The notes beneath the pieces were generated by a model. It was not told the DNA's origin. It did not search any database and saw only the letters and a program-made list of their open reading frames with translations. From an uncultured Treponema sp. (GTDB lineage: Bacteria; Spirochaetota; Spirochaetia; Treponematales; Treponemataceae): a stretch of DNA of 64,000 bases. Of the stretch, positions 25,408 to 33,347 are shown one piece after another. Location of the stretch: NCBI RefSeq assembly GCF_934725225.1, contig NZ_CAKVAM010000002.1, positions 248,001-312,000 of the forward strand. The letters run 5' to 3'. Within the stretch, counting starts at the first letter, position 1. Every line of letters starts with the position of its first letter. The position numbers and the translations under genes were made by a program.

Positions 25408-25983
25408 ATGTCCAGAAAAAATTTTAATATGCTTGCAAAGGTCGTTTCAAAGTTTTTTGAAATTGTTTTCTTTGTGTGTTCTATTCTAATGGTAGTTGCC
25501 GCAATCCTTTCTTTTGCGCGTCCCCAACTTCTTGTGCCTTTTCTTCTTGCCAACATTGACAATGGCACAATTGCCACAAACGGTTTTCAGATTATGATTG
25601 TTGCTCCAAATGGAGAGCCTATTTTGGGCGCGGTCAGAATTTTTACGTTCGCCGGAATCTTTACAATGCTTTGCATGACAATGATTTTCAGAAACATTTA
25701 TCTGATAATCAAAACTTGCGAAGGGCACACTTGGTTCAGCAAGGGCAAAACTCCGTTTCAAAAGGACGTTGTAAGAATGGTCCGGGAAATCGGAATTTTC
25801 AGCATAATGATTCCTATGACTGGACTTGTGCTTAGCCTTGTTGCCCGTCTTGCTCTTGGCGCGGATTTTTGCGAGACCAGCGTTCAGATTGTTGGAATCG
25901 CCATGGGAATTGCGATGATTTGTTTTTCGCGCATTTTTGCCTACGGAATAAAACTTGAAGAAGAAGTCGAAGGGCTTATCTAA
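25408..25983 (+). CDS. DUF2975-type four-helix membrane protein
   Basis: The 191-residue protein has four hydrophobic helices: about 15-38, 75-95, 130-150 and 155-180. The fold and the immediately downstream small HTH gene match the DUF2975 family, whose members are inner-membrane proteins of unknown function almost always encoded next to a YozG/Cro-type regulator. The start uses the AGGAG in the hairpin described at 25358. The next gene begins 13 bases after the stop, so the two are a transcription unit. No catalytic motif is visible. Confidence 0.75.
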   Translation: MSRKNFNMLAKVVSKFFEIVFFVCSILMVVAAILSFARPQLLVPFLLANIDNGTIATNGFQIMIVAPNGEPILGAVRIFTFAGIFTMLCMTMIFRNIYLIIKTCEGHTWFSKGKTPFQKDVVRMVREIGIFSIMIPMTGLVLSLVARLALGADFCETSVQIVGIAMGIAMICFSRIFAYGIKLEEEVEGLI

Positions 25984-25995
25984 GGACGGAGTATT

Positions 25996-26202
25996 ATGGG
26001 AAATATTGTGTTGCATCTTGACCGCGTAATGGTTGAGCGCAAGATTTCATTGAATGAGCTTGCTGAAAAAGTCGGAATTACAAACGTTAACCTTTCCAAG
26101 ATAAAAAACAACAGAGTAACGGCAGTGCGTTTTTCCACACTTGAAGCCTTGTGCCGCATACTTCATTGCCAGCCCGGAGACATTTTAAAATACGAGGAAT
26201 AG
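25996..26202 (+). CDS. Small XRE-family HTH regulator (YozG type)
   Basis: The 68-residue protein is a single Cro/CI helix-turn-helix domain: VMVERKISLNELAEKVGIT, NLSKIKNNRVTAVRFSTLEAL, then ILHCQPGDILKYEE, the usual YozG-like end. It most likely represses its own operon, acting with or on the DUF2975 protein, as these pairs commonly do by position. GGACGGAG precedes the ATG. Unlike toxin-antitoxin HTH proteins it has no neighbouring toxin. Confidence 0.85.
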   Translation: MGNIVLHLDRVMVERKISLNELAEKVGITNVNLSKIKNNRVTAVRFSTLEALCRILHCQPGDILKYEE

Positions 26203-26220
26203 AAAAAATGGCATTCAGGG

Positions 26221-26312
26221 GATTATCCGGTCAAGCCGGATAATGACGCTATCGCAAAATTCCCTGCTTGCTTTTTGATTTTGTGTCATTCCCGTGCTTG
26301 ACACGGGAATCC
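26221..26312. repeat. Two 29-bp hairpin repeat units in opposite orientation
   Basis: A minus-oriented unit at 26221-26247 (arms ATTATCCGG / CCGGATAAT round TCAAG) and a plus-oriented unit at 26284-26312 (arms ATTCCCGTG / CACGGGAAT round CTTGA). A decayed copy may lie between them. They fill the gap between the HTH gene and the convergent DUF4105 gene. Confidence 0.75.
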
Positions 26313-26384
26313 ATTTAAAAATTACAATAGATTGATAACCAAGTTTGCTATGCAAACATTGCCATACTTGTCATAGAACAATCT

Positions 26385-28418
26385 CTAAAAGTACGCGTTA
26401 AATGAAACCGTGAACTCGTGCCAATGCTCGCCCCAGTCCATGTTGAAAGAGTAGCCGCCTTTGAGCGAAATGTTCTGGGCAAGATTTAAACCTTCGTTTA
26501 CGCTTGCCTGAATTCTTAAATGGTCTTTGTCAAACGGAGACTGAAGCGCGCTTGCCGCAATCTTATTCTTCCAGATTCCTGCCGTTGTGATAAATCCAAG
26601 CTCCGCGCCAAGAAGCGGATCAGCATAAAGATGGTCGCGCTCGTATTTCGGAGAAAAATAAAGGTCGAATCCTGCAAGAAAATACGGCTGAATCCAAGAA
26701 GCCGGCTTTATGCTTGTTCCGAACATCGATTTTAGCCTGAAAGCCAAATCTTCTTCCTTTTCCTCGTTCGGGTTCGAGTCAACCCCCATTACAATGTTTA
26801 TCGCTCTATTAAAAAAGTACAAATCAGAAACCGGTAGAGAGATTACCGAGGCAATCAGTGCTTTCTTTAAGTAGAAGTCGGTTTCCTGCGGATGCACTCT
26901 TAAATCAATTTCGCCGAACACAAGTTCAGAGTTTGAAGCGTATCCTGCCGGGCTTTCAAGCTGCTCGTGGGCTGTAAGACGGAATTCTAAGCCAGTGTAC
27001 GCGCCTTCTATATCTTTTCCGCCGTGAATGGCAATCTTTTTAGAGCCGTGCGCTTTTTCTGGATGAGGAGGTTCTGTTATTTTTGTGCTGGATTCTATCT
27101 TGCCGAGTTTTCTACGCTCCGAAAGAACTGCAACAAAACGAGGTCTATATTCATCCGATGAAATTTTTCCGCTATTTAAAAGTGAAGTAAGATAATCAGA
27201 TGCTTGCTCCCAAATTTCCGCCTGTTTTTCCTTTGGCAAATCGCTGAACGGAAAATCCTGTGTTGTCTTTTTTCCGCGGCAAACATCTTTTACATATTTA
27301 TTCTGCTTGTGTGTAAGCTGTGTTTTTTGGAATTCTAGCTTTGAGTACACGGAAGGTCTGTATTCAGCCTTGTCTGTAAGTCCCATTTCGCAGATGGTTT
27401 TTACAGTTTCGATTGGCTCTACAACGCCGCTTAGAACGTTTGTAATATTCGTTTCTGGTTTTGCCGCCTCAACAAGAAACAGCAGGTTGTACGAGCAGTT
27501 TTCGCTTACAAAGAAATAGTTTGAGTATATTCCAGAAAGGTCAAAAACATGGCGCAGCATTCTTTCTTTTTCTTCTTCTGAAAAATTCAGGCGGTATTCC
27601 CACATATCGCGCATGTCCATGTTGGCATATTCCTTGATTTTTTCATAGTAAGGTCCAAATGCAAAATATCCGCGGAATCCACCTACAAGACCAAGAAATG
27701 CATATACTACACCGCCGCTTACATTTGTTACAGCTCCATAGTTTATGGAATTGGCAAGAAGGCGTGACTGTCCTTTTGATTCTACAAGAAGAAATGTGTG
27801 TCCGAATACTGAAGCTGGATTTTTAAGAAAGCCTGCCGGAAATATAAGGTAAACATCTCCGGGATTTACTTTTTGCACAACTGCCTGATAATACGCGTCG
27901 CCGTCGTAAGGAAAATCTTCTTTTGAAAGATTCAGCTCGTCGCAAATCCATTTGAATCTGCCTGGGAAACGCTCTATTGCGTGCCGCTCGTCTTTGCCCG
28001 GGGCAGGCGAGAAAAACGCTTTTATCGTGGCTTCAAGCTCCGCCTTTGGATTTGTCTTGCCTTTTTTTGCGCAAAAAAACATCGGGTCATCCACAAGGCT
28101 TTTATTTCTGTGAAAAAGAGAAGGCTTGTAATGCAAAAGTGTTTTCCAGTAAGGTGCTTTGTAAAGCTCCAAAGAAAATGCCTTGTCTACAACTTCCTGC
28201 GCTTTTTTTTCGTAGCCGGGAGCTGGATCGGTTGGAGCAAGCTTTGAAATTGCTTCTAGTTTTCCTGAAAAGTCTACAGCGTCCGCAGTGTTTTTTGCGG
28301 GGCTGTCTTCATCTGCAAATACTGGCAGGAAAAATGAAGCTGCAAGTAAAAACAAACAGGGTACGACTTTGCGGCCGTACCCTGTTCTTTTAGACGAAAT
28401 GTCCAACTTAGCCAACAA
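26385..28418 (-). CDS. DUF4105 (Lnb N-terminal-like) exported protein
   Basis: This 677-residue protein has a signal peptide (VVPCLFLLAASFFLPVFADE) and a DUF4105-type core around residues 190-330: GDVYLIFPAGFLKNPASVFGH, SINYGAVTN, and SENCSYNLLFLVEA. The core holds His and Cys residues arranged as in a papain/NlpC-like site, so a hydrolase or transferase role in the envelope is possible but unproven. The C-terminal third alternates like a beta barrel (GGYSFNMDWGEHWHEFTVSF), suggesting outer-membrane anchoring. The start is TTG, inside the 3' end of the DUF3015 gene, with GGAAAG upstream. It is probably co-expressed with that gene. Confidence 0.75.
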   Translation of the reverse strand: MLAKLDISSKRTGYGRKVVPCLFLLAASFFLPVFADEDSPAKNTADAVDFSGKLEAISKLAPTDPAPGYEKKAQEVVDKAFSLELYKAPYWKTLLHYKPSLFHRNKSLVDDPMFFCAKKGKTNPKAELEATIKAFFSPAPGKDERHAIERFPGRFKWICDELNLSKEDFPYDGDAYYQAVVQKVNPGDVYLIFPAGFLKNPASVFGHTFLLVESKGQSRLLANSINYGAVTNVSGGVVYAFLGLVGGFRGYFAFGPYYEKIKEYANMDMRDMWEYRLNFSEEEKERMLRHVFDLSGIYSNYFFVSENCSYNLLFLVEAAKPETNITNVLSGVVEPIETVKTICEMGLTDKAEYRPSVYSKLEFQKTQLTHKQNKYVKDVCRGKKTTQDFPFSDLPKEKQAEIWEQASDYLTSLLNSGKISSDEYRPRFVAVLSERRKLGKIESSTKITEPPHPEKAHGSKKIAIHGGKDIEGAYTGLEFRLTAHEQLESPAGYASNSELVFGEIDLRVHPQETDFYLKKALIASVISLPVSDLYFFNRAINIVMGVDSNPNEEKEEDLAFRLKSMFGTSIKPASWIQPYFLAGFDLYFSPKYERDHLYADPLLGAELGFITTAGIWKNKIAASALQSPFDKDHLRIQASVNEGLNLAQNISLKGGYSFNMDWGEHWHEFTVSFNAYF

Positions 28419-28851
28419 GTGAGTAAATCTTTCCGCTTACTTCAGCTGCAGATACGTCTGAAGAAGAGAAAATGTTGTCAAAGTTTGCCTGAAGAGCAGC
28501 TTTGAAAGCTACGCTGTCAGAAACGTTGAGCATTGCAGAGAGTGTGTCAACATATTCGCCTTCGCCCATAGCGATGTCTGTTGCAAGTGCATCCATGTTG
28601 TCTGTGATGAACTTGTCTGTCTCTTCCATTCCGAGGAGTCCGCCATCGTATCCAGATGTTCCGAATGTAATAGCGAATCCCTGTGAGAAACAGAATCCGT
28701 TTGTTGTAGCAGCAAGCAAGTCCATAGCAGGTCCGCTCTGGTTACCAAGAATAACATAACCAAGACCAGGTCCAACTTTTGTTGCAAATGCGCTAGAAGC
28801 AAGTGCCAATGATACAACAGCTACTGCAGCAGCCAATTTACCCTTAAACAT
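28408..28851 (-). CDS. DUF3015-type exported small protein
   Basis: The ATG at 28851 has GGAGG 5 bases upstream and opens a signal peptide cleaved after AFA. The mature part has the DUF3015 signature: GPGLGYVILGNQSGP, AATTNGFCFSQGFAITFGTS. The family is periplasmic and of unknown function, and its members are usually near 150-160 residues, as here (147). Its 3' end overlaps the DUF4105 gene by 11 bases. The pairing with DUF4105 suggests they act together in the envelope. Confidence 0.8.
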   Translation of the reverse strand: MFKGKLAAAVAVVSLALASSAFATKVGPGLGYVILGNQSGPAMDLLAATTNGFCFSQGFAITFGTSGYDGGLLGMEETDKFITDNMDALATDIAMGEGEYVDTLSAMLNVSDSVAFKAALQANFDNIFSSSDVSAAEVSGKIYSLVG

Positions 28852-28918
28852 AAGAGCCTCCAAAGTTTTTCAGAAAAACAGAGCCATGAAGCTTTTGTTT
28901 CTCCTTTTAGTTTTATAA

Positions 28919-28947
28919 ATGATAAAGCAACAATTTCAAAAAGTCAA
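28919..28947 (-). promoter_or_regulatory. Promoter of the DUF3015-DUF4105 operon
   Basis: Minus strand: TTGACT (28942-28947), 17-bp spacer, TATCAT (28919-28924). The leader of about 60 bases contains a five-codon reading frame (28870-28887) preceded by AAGGAG, possibly incidental. Confidence 0.6.
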
Positions 28948-28994
28948 GAAAATGAACAATTATTGCCTAAAATTAACAAAAAACTTAAATTTCA

Positions 28995-29702
28995 CTATTT
29001 TGGAAACTCGTTTTTGACTTTTGGAAGCTCTTTTTCCCAGATTTCCGCCATGAACTTGTAGCCGTCTTCGTTCGGGTGGATTCCGTCTTGGCACATAAGC
29101 TCCTTGTCTTTTTTGGACTCAAGAAACGCAAGCCTCATGTCCACAATCTGAACATTGTTTTGAAAACTGTATTTTACAAGATGCGCATTGTACGTTTCGT
29201 GATTCTGGTACAGCGTCATAATGTCAGAGTTTACAAACTCCTTTACTTTTTGCTCGTCGTATCCGCGGCAAATATGCAAAAGCCATCTGTCTGGAACAAG
29301 AGGCGGCATTGTCATAATGAGCGGCGTTGTTCCGTTTTGTCGGCAAGTGCTTACCATTGTGTCTATTGTTGCAATGAATTCATCTATGCCAACACGCGGA
29401 TTTGTGTTTTCCCCGGAGCATATTTGCGCCCAGTCATAGTCGCAGTCGTTTCCGCCGGATTCTATTATTGCAAGGTCGCCAAGCGCATTCCGCTCAACAT
29501 CGCGCAAAAAACGTTTGTAGCTTTTGGTGATTATGTTTCCGAATACGCTCTGGTTGTTCAGCTTGAATCCTAATTTTGCGGCTGCAAGTGAAAGGCTGTC
29601 ATTCTTTGTTATGTCAAAAAGGTGTCCGCTTCCTGTTCCTGTAACCGCGCCCTTTAAAATTGAATCTCCATATACAGAGACTGTGTTAATTCCGTTTTCC
29701 AT
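28995..29702 (-). CDS. SGNH/GDSL-family hydrolase
   Basis: The 235-residue protein has the SGNH landmarks: YGDSIL (catalytic Ser14, block I), SGGNDCDYDW (block III Asn), and DGIHPNEDGY (block V Asp and His). The family hydrolyses esters of lipids, sugars or thioesters. No signal peptide is present, so this member is cytoplasmic, resembling small acyl-esterases rather than secreted lipases. It is divergent from the Rrf2 gene and shares the intergenic region containing an 11-bp inverted repeat. AAGG is 4 bases before the ATG. The substrate is not evident. Confidence 0.85.
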   Translation of the reverse strand: MENGINTVSVYGDSILKGAVTGTGSGHLFDITKNDSLSLAAAKLGFKLNNQSVFGNIITKSYKRFLRDVERNALGDLAIIESGGNDCDYDWAQICSGENTNPRVGIDEFIATIDTMVSTCRQNGTTPLIMTMPPLVPDRWLLHICRGYDEQKVKEFVNSDIMTLYQNHETYNAHLVKYSFQNNVQIVDMRLAFLESKKDKELMCQDGIHPNEDGYKFMAEIWEKELPKVKNEFPK

Positions 29703-29727
29703 GCCTTGTTAGACACATTCCGCGCCG

Positions 29728-29779
29728 TTAAGTTTCAAAAAATCGCATTGAAACTTAATAATCCTTGTGATAAGATAGG
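29728..29779. promoter_or_regulatory. rrf2 promoter with operator dyad and 11-bp inverted repeat
   Basis: TTGAAA (29748-29753), 17 bp, TAAGAT (29771-29776) form the promoter. A perfect inverted repeat, TTAAGTTTCAA (29728-29738) / TTGAAACTTAA (29748-29758), covers the -35. A 17-bp dyad CCTTGTGATAAGATAGG (29763-29779) overlaps the -10 and reappears in variant form upstream of cysK. Confidence 0.6.
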
Positions 29780-29802
29780 AAAATAAAAAGAGGTTACGGT
29801 TT

Positions 29803-30231
29803 ATGCTGATTTCAACAAGAGGGCGTTATGCGCTTCGTGTTATAATAGAGCTTTGTTCGCACGGAAAAGGCGAGTTTGTTCCATTAAATATCATTGCTGA
29901 AAATCAGGATGTGTCGCTAAAATACCTTGAAAGCATTGTGGCTCTTTTGGTTAAGGCGGGCTTTGTTGAAGGCTTGCGCGGAAAAAAAGGCGGCTACAGA
30001 CTTACAAAAGACGCTGACGAATATTCCGTTGGAGAAATCCTAAAGCTCACGGAAGGAACTTTAGCCCCTGTAACCTGCCTTGAAGAAAATGCGGAAGCTT
30101 GTCCTCGTTCTGCTGAATGCAAGACGCTCCCCATGTGGGAAAAACTAGACACTATAATTTCAAACTATCTATACAGCGTAAAAATTTCCGACCTTCTAAA
30201 GCCTGAAAGTGTAAGCGACTGGGTAATATAA
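29803..30231 (+). CDS. Rrf2-family transcriptional regulator (IscR/CymR-like)
   Basis: The winged-helix N-terminal domain (STRGRYALRVIIELC, VSLKYLESIVALLVKAGFVEG, RGKKGGYRL) is typical of Rrf2 regulators. Three cysteines, Cys92, Cys100 and Cys106, stand where IscR binds its Fe-S cluster (Cys92, 98, 104), though the first spacing is two residues longer. The cysteine-sensing CymR of Bacillus controls cysteine genes and lacks this set. The nearest downstream gene is cysK, and both promoters share a 17-bp dyad. A role in Fe-S, redox or cysteine control is likely; which of these cannot be settled here. Ribosome site AGAGG, 8 bases upstream. Confidence 0.88.
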   Translation: MLISTRGRYALRVIIELCSHGKGEFVPLNIIAENQDVSLKYLESIVALLVKAGFVEGLRGKKGGYRLTKDADEYSVGEILKLTEGTLAPVTCLEENAEACPRSAECKTLPMWEKLDTIISNYLYSVKISDLLKPESVSDWVI

Positions 30232-30250
30232 GCAGATTTTATTAATCTTT

Positions 30251-30470
30251 GCGTACAAAAATATTATCCTAATCGTCCATTAGCAGAATATTTTGCGTAC
30301 AAAAAGATTCTACTGAGCGTACAAAATCAAAATGTTCTGCGTACAAAAGTAAAATGCTGAGCGTAGAAAAAGATAATTCTGACCGTACAAAAATAAAATG
30401 CTGGGCGTACAATACCAAAATGTTTTGCGTACAAAAAGATTCTACTGAGCGTCTAAGAATAAAATATGTC
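30251..30470 (+). repeat. 22-bp tandem direct-repeat array, ten units
   Basis: Ten consecutive units of exactly 22 bp start at 30251 and every 22 bp to 30449. Most begin GCGTACAAAA and end with an AATGCTGA-like or TTCTACTGA-like tail. Units at 30295 and 30427 are identical; those at 30295, 30361 and 30427 form one subtype, the rest another, giving a 66-bp super-period. The second unit (30273) is most degenerate. The array lies in the 481-bp gap between rrf2 and cysK and has no open frame worth calling. Confidence 0.9.
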
Positions 30471-30488
30471 TAGGTAAGGCACCGTTTT

Positions 30489-30590
30489 TGTCATTCTCTG
30501 ACTTAATCGGGGACTCTCCTTTAGAGGTTGTCGTATCAAGTACGACAATGACATTGCAACAGATTCCTGTGTCGGGGAACAGGAATGACA
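30489..30590. repeat. Three 29-30-bp hairpin repeat units
   Basis: A plus unit at 30489-30517 (decayed stem), a minus unit at 30525-30553 (arms TTGTCGTA / TACGACAA round TCAAG) and a minus unit at 30561-30590 (arms ATTCCTGT / ACAGGAAT). They occupy the rest of the rrf2-cysK gap before the promoter. Confidence 0.65.
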
Positions 30591-30625
30591 TAGAAATATA
30601 TAAAAATAATAATAAATCACAAAAC

Positions 30626-30687
30626 CCTATTGACTTGATAGGAAATAAAAGCTAGTATAACCGCATAAAACCTATATTTTAAGTAGG
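30626..30687 (+). promoter_or_regulatory. cysK promoter with two 17-bp dyads
   Basis: TTGACT (30630-30635), 17 bp, TAGTAT (30653-30658). Dyad 1, CCTATTGACTTGATAGG (30626-30642), covers the -35. Dyad 2, CCTATATTTTAAGTAGG (30671-30687), lies just past the start point. Both are followed by GGAA-type A-rich sequence, as at the rrf2 promoter, which suggests Rrf2 control. Confidence 0.6.
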
Positions 30688-30712
30688 AATATAAACTATC
30701 AGGAGGCCGGAT

Positions 30713-31648
30713 ATGGCAGACATTAAGGAAAGCGTAGTAGAACTGATTGGAAACACACCGATTCTAAAGCTCAACAATTACTCAAAGGCTAGCGGCATTG
30801 AAAACGCAACCTTGCTTGCAAAACTGGAATATCTGAATCCGGCCGGAAGCGTAAAAGACAGAATCGCGCTTGCAATGATTGAAGATGCAGAAAAAAAAGG
30901 CATTTTAAAGCCCGGAGCTTCTATAATTGAACCTACTTCTGGAAACACAGGAATCGGACTTGCTGCTGTTGCCGCTGCAAAAGGCTACAAAGCAATTTTG
31001 ACTCTACCAGAGACAATGAGCGTTGAACGCCGCAATCTTTTAAAGGCTTACGGTGCGGAGCTTGTTCTTACAGAAGGCGCAAAAGGAATGAAAGGCGCGA
31101 TTGCAAAGGCGGAAGAGCTTCAAAAGTCAATTCCCGGCTCTGTTATTCTCGGTCAGTTTGTAAATCCGGCTAACCCTAAAGCCCACCGCGAAACTACAGG
31201 TCCTGAAATCTGGAGTCAGACAGACGGAAAAGTTGACATTTTTGTTGCTGGCGTAGGCACTGGCGGAACAGTTTCCGGCGTAGGAGAGTTCTTAAAGTCA
31301 AAGAATCCGGCTGTAAAAGTTGTTGCCGTTGAGCCTGCTTCAAGCCCGGTTCTTTCAAAAGGAACTGCCGGCTCTCATAAAATTCAGGGAATCGGCGCAG
31401 GATTTGTTCCAGAAACGCTCGACACAAAGATTTACGATGAAATTATTGCCATAGAAAATGACGATGCTTTTGCTGAAGGAAAGGCTTTTGCGCGTTCAGA
31501 AGGAATTCTTGTTGGAATTTCAAGTGGAGCGGCTTTAAAGGCTGCAAAAATTCTTGCCCAGCGTCCAGAAAACAAAGGAAAAGTTATTGTGGCTCTTCTT
31601 CCAGACTCTGGAGACCGCTACCTTTCAACTCCGTTGTTTGCAGACTAA
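30713..31648 (+). CDS. cysK: Cysteine synthase (O-acetylserine sulfhydrylase)
   Basis: CysK makes L-cysteine from O-acetylserine and sulfide. The PLP Lys is Lys48 in NPAGSVKDR, the phosphate-loop is PTSGNTGIG, the second phosphate site is GVGTGGTVSG, and the tail has GISSGAALKAA. At 311 residues it is a standard CysK. No cysE is visible nearby, so O-acetylserine comes from elsewhere. CAGGAGG lies 8 bases before the ATG. The upstream array, hairpin repeats and dyads are described separately. Confidence 0.97.
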   Translation: MADIKESVVELIGNTPILKLNNYSKASGIENATLLAKLEYLNPAGSVKDRIALAMIEDAEKKGILKPGASIIEPTSGNTGIGLAAVAAAKGYKAILTLPETMSVERRNLLKAYGAELVLTEGAKGMKGAIAKAEELQKSIPGSVILGQFVNPANPKAHRETTGPEIWSQTDGKVDIFVAGVGTGGTVSGVGEFLKSKNPAVKVVAVEPASSPVLSKGTAGSHKIQGIGAGFVPETLDTKIYDEIIAIENDDAFAEGKAFARSEGILVGISSGAALKAAKILAQRPENKGKVIVALLPDSGDRYLSTPLFAD

Positions 31649-31690
31649 TCTAAAAGTTTTACTATAGGGATGTCTAATAAGTTCTGAATA

Positions 31691-31960
31691 AGATTATCGG
31701 GTCAAGCCCGATAATGACATAAAGATACTTTTTGGATATTCCTTATTTTTTTTCATTGCCATTGTCATATTTTTCTCTTTTATTATCAAACTTTTATTTG
31801 TCATTACTGTTATCTAACTTTTTCTGTCATTATCCAGCTTGATTGGGTAATCTCCTTTTCAATTTTGCGTTTTGTTGCTCAATCTGTTGGTTATATCTTG
31901 CATTATATTGTAACAAGTGATATATATGCTTCTGATTATCGTATCAAGTCCGATAATGAC
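31691..31960. repeat. Three 29-bp hairpin repeat units between cysK and the MATE gene
   Basis: This 329-base gap holds a minus unit at 31691-31719 (arms ATTATCGGG / CCCGATAAT), a plus unit at 31825-31853 (arms ATTATCCAG / TTGGGTAAT, partly mismatched), and a minus unit at 31932-31960 (ATTATCGTA / TCCGATAAT). No gene or promoter is obvious; a T-rich stretch separates the copies. Confidence 0.7.
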
Positions 31961-31977
31961 GTAAAATGGAGAAAATT

Positions 31978-33321
31978 ATGAACAAACAGTTTTACAAAGA
32001 TTCGCTTAAAATGCTGCTTCCGGTTATCCTTCAAAATATATTTGCCGCGATGATGAGTTCCGTGGATGTTATCATGCTGAACAGTGTAGGGCAGGACGCT
32101 ATTGCGGCAGGCTCGCTTGCAACCCAATATTCAGGACTTGTCTTTATGTTTTATTCCGGCATAAGTTCCGGCTCTATTCTTCTTGCGGCTCAGTATTTTG
32201 GAAAAAAGGATTTTAAGGCTCTTGAGGCAATTGAAGGAATTGCGCTTAAATGTTCTCTTGCAGTTGCCATTGCTTTTTCTGTTGGAGCGTCCTTGTTCCC
32301 GGAAAAACTTATGCGTGTTTATACGCCAGACTCGGTTTTGATTGCGGAAGGCTCGGAATATCTTCGCATAATCTGGGTGTTTTATCTTTTGTGGGCGGTT
32401 TCTAACGTTTATTTTTCCATGCTTAGGAGCGCGGGTCGTGTTTCGATTGCGACTTTCTTTAACGGCGTGGGATTTTTCCTGAACATCATTCTTAATGCGG
32501 TTTTTATCTTCGGATTTTTCGGAATTGAAAAAATGGGAATCCGCGGAGTTGCTCTCGCCACTTGCATTTCTCAGGCTGTTTGCGTTGCAGGCTGCTTTAT
32601 TGTTTCAGCTAGAAGCAAGGACATAAAGCTTAAGTTTTCCTATATGTTTATAAGAAGTCGCTCTCTTGCCAAGGATTTTTTCAAGATGTCTTTGCCTGCT
32701 TTGCTGAATGATGTTTCCTGGGGAGCCGCGTTTTCTGTATACGTTGCGATTATGGGACGGCTTGGCTCTGATGTTGTTGCGGCGAATTCAATTGTGTGCG
32801 TTGTGCGTAATTTTGCCACTGTGTTCTGCTATGCGGTTGCTGCGGTCGGCGGAATTATTGTTGGAAACTTGATTGGCGCGGACAAGATTGACGAGGCGGA
32901 AAAAGGCGCAAAGGAATTTCTTAAGATTACGGTTATCGCAGGCGTTTTAGGCGGACTTTTGGTGTTCGCTTCAATTCCGTTTGTTCTAAAGTACGCTTCG
33001 CTTTCAACTTTGGCAATGCACTATTTAAAGCAGATGCTTTTTATAAATGTCTACTATATTATGGGAACTGCTGTTAATACAACGCTCATTGCAGGAATTT
33101 TCCGTGCGGGCGGATGCACAAAATTCGGTCTTATCTGCGACACAATTGATATGTGGGGCTACGGAGTTGTTGCCGGAATTCTTACAGCTTTTGTGTTCAA
33201 GCTTCCTGTTGTCTGGGTTTACTTTTTTATGTGCCTGGACGAATTTGTAAAATGGCCTTGGGTGTTCTCATTCTATAAAAGCAAGAAGTGGCTAAAGAAC
33301 ATTACAAGAGCCGAATATTAG
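31978..33321 (+). CDS. MATE-family efflux transporter
   Basis: The 447-residue protein has about 12 transmembrane helices and two related halves, with MATE features such as IFAAMMSSVDVIMLNSVGQDA at the start and GRLGSDVVAANSIV in the second half. MATE pumps export cationic drugs or metabolites using Na+ or H+. The ATG at 31978 is chosen because GGAGAAAA precedes it; an ATG 12 bases earlier lies on the ribosome site. Substrate is unknown. It stands alone, flanked on both sides by hairpin repeats. Confidence 0.9.
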   Translation: MNKQFYKDSLKMLLPVILQNIFAAMMSSVDVIMLNSVGQDAIAAGSLATQYSGLVFMFYSGISSGSILLAAQYFGKKDFKALEAIEGIALKCSLAVAIAFSVGASLFPEKLMRVYTPDSVLIAEGSEYLRIIWVFYLLWAVSNVYFSMLRSAGRVSIATFFNGVGFFLNIILNAVFIFGFFGIEKMGIRGVALATCISQAVCVAGCFIVSARSKDIKLKFSYMFIRSRSLAKDFFKMSLPALLNDVSWGAAFSVYVAIMGRLGSDVVAANSIVCVVRNFATVFCYAVAAVGGIIVGNLIGADKIDEAEKGAKEFLKITVIAGVLGGLLVFASIPFVLKYASLSTLAMHYLKQMLFINVYYIMGTAVNTTLIAGIFRAGGCTKFGLICDTIDMWGYGVVAGILTAFVFKLPVVWVYFFMCLDEFVKWPWVFSFYKSKKWLKNITRAEY

Positions 33322-33347
33322 GTCGAATATTGAGTTTTATATTTTAC

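Noticed and set aside
26760..26800. tRNA-like GGTTCGAGTC segment
   Set aside because: It lies inside the DUF4105 coding frame and no acceptor or anticodon stem can be formed around it.
30251..30470. CRISPR array
   Set aside because: Repeats are directly adjacent with period 22 and there are no unique spacers or cas genes; it is a plain tandem array.
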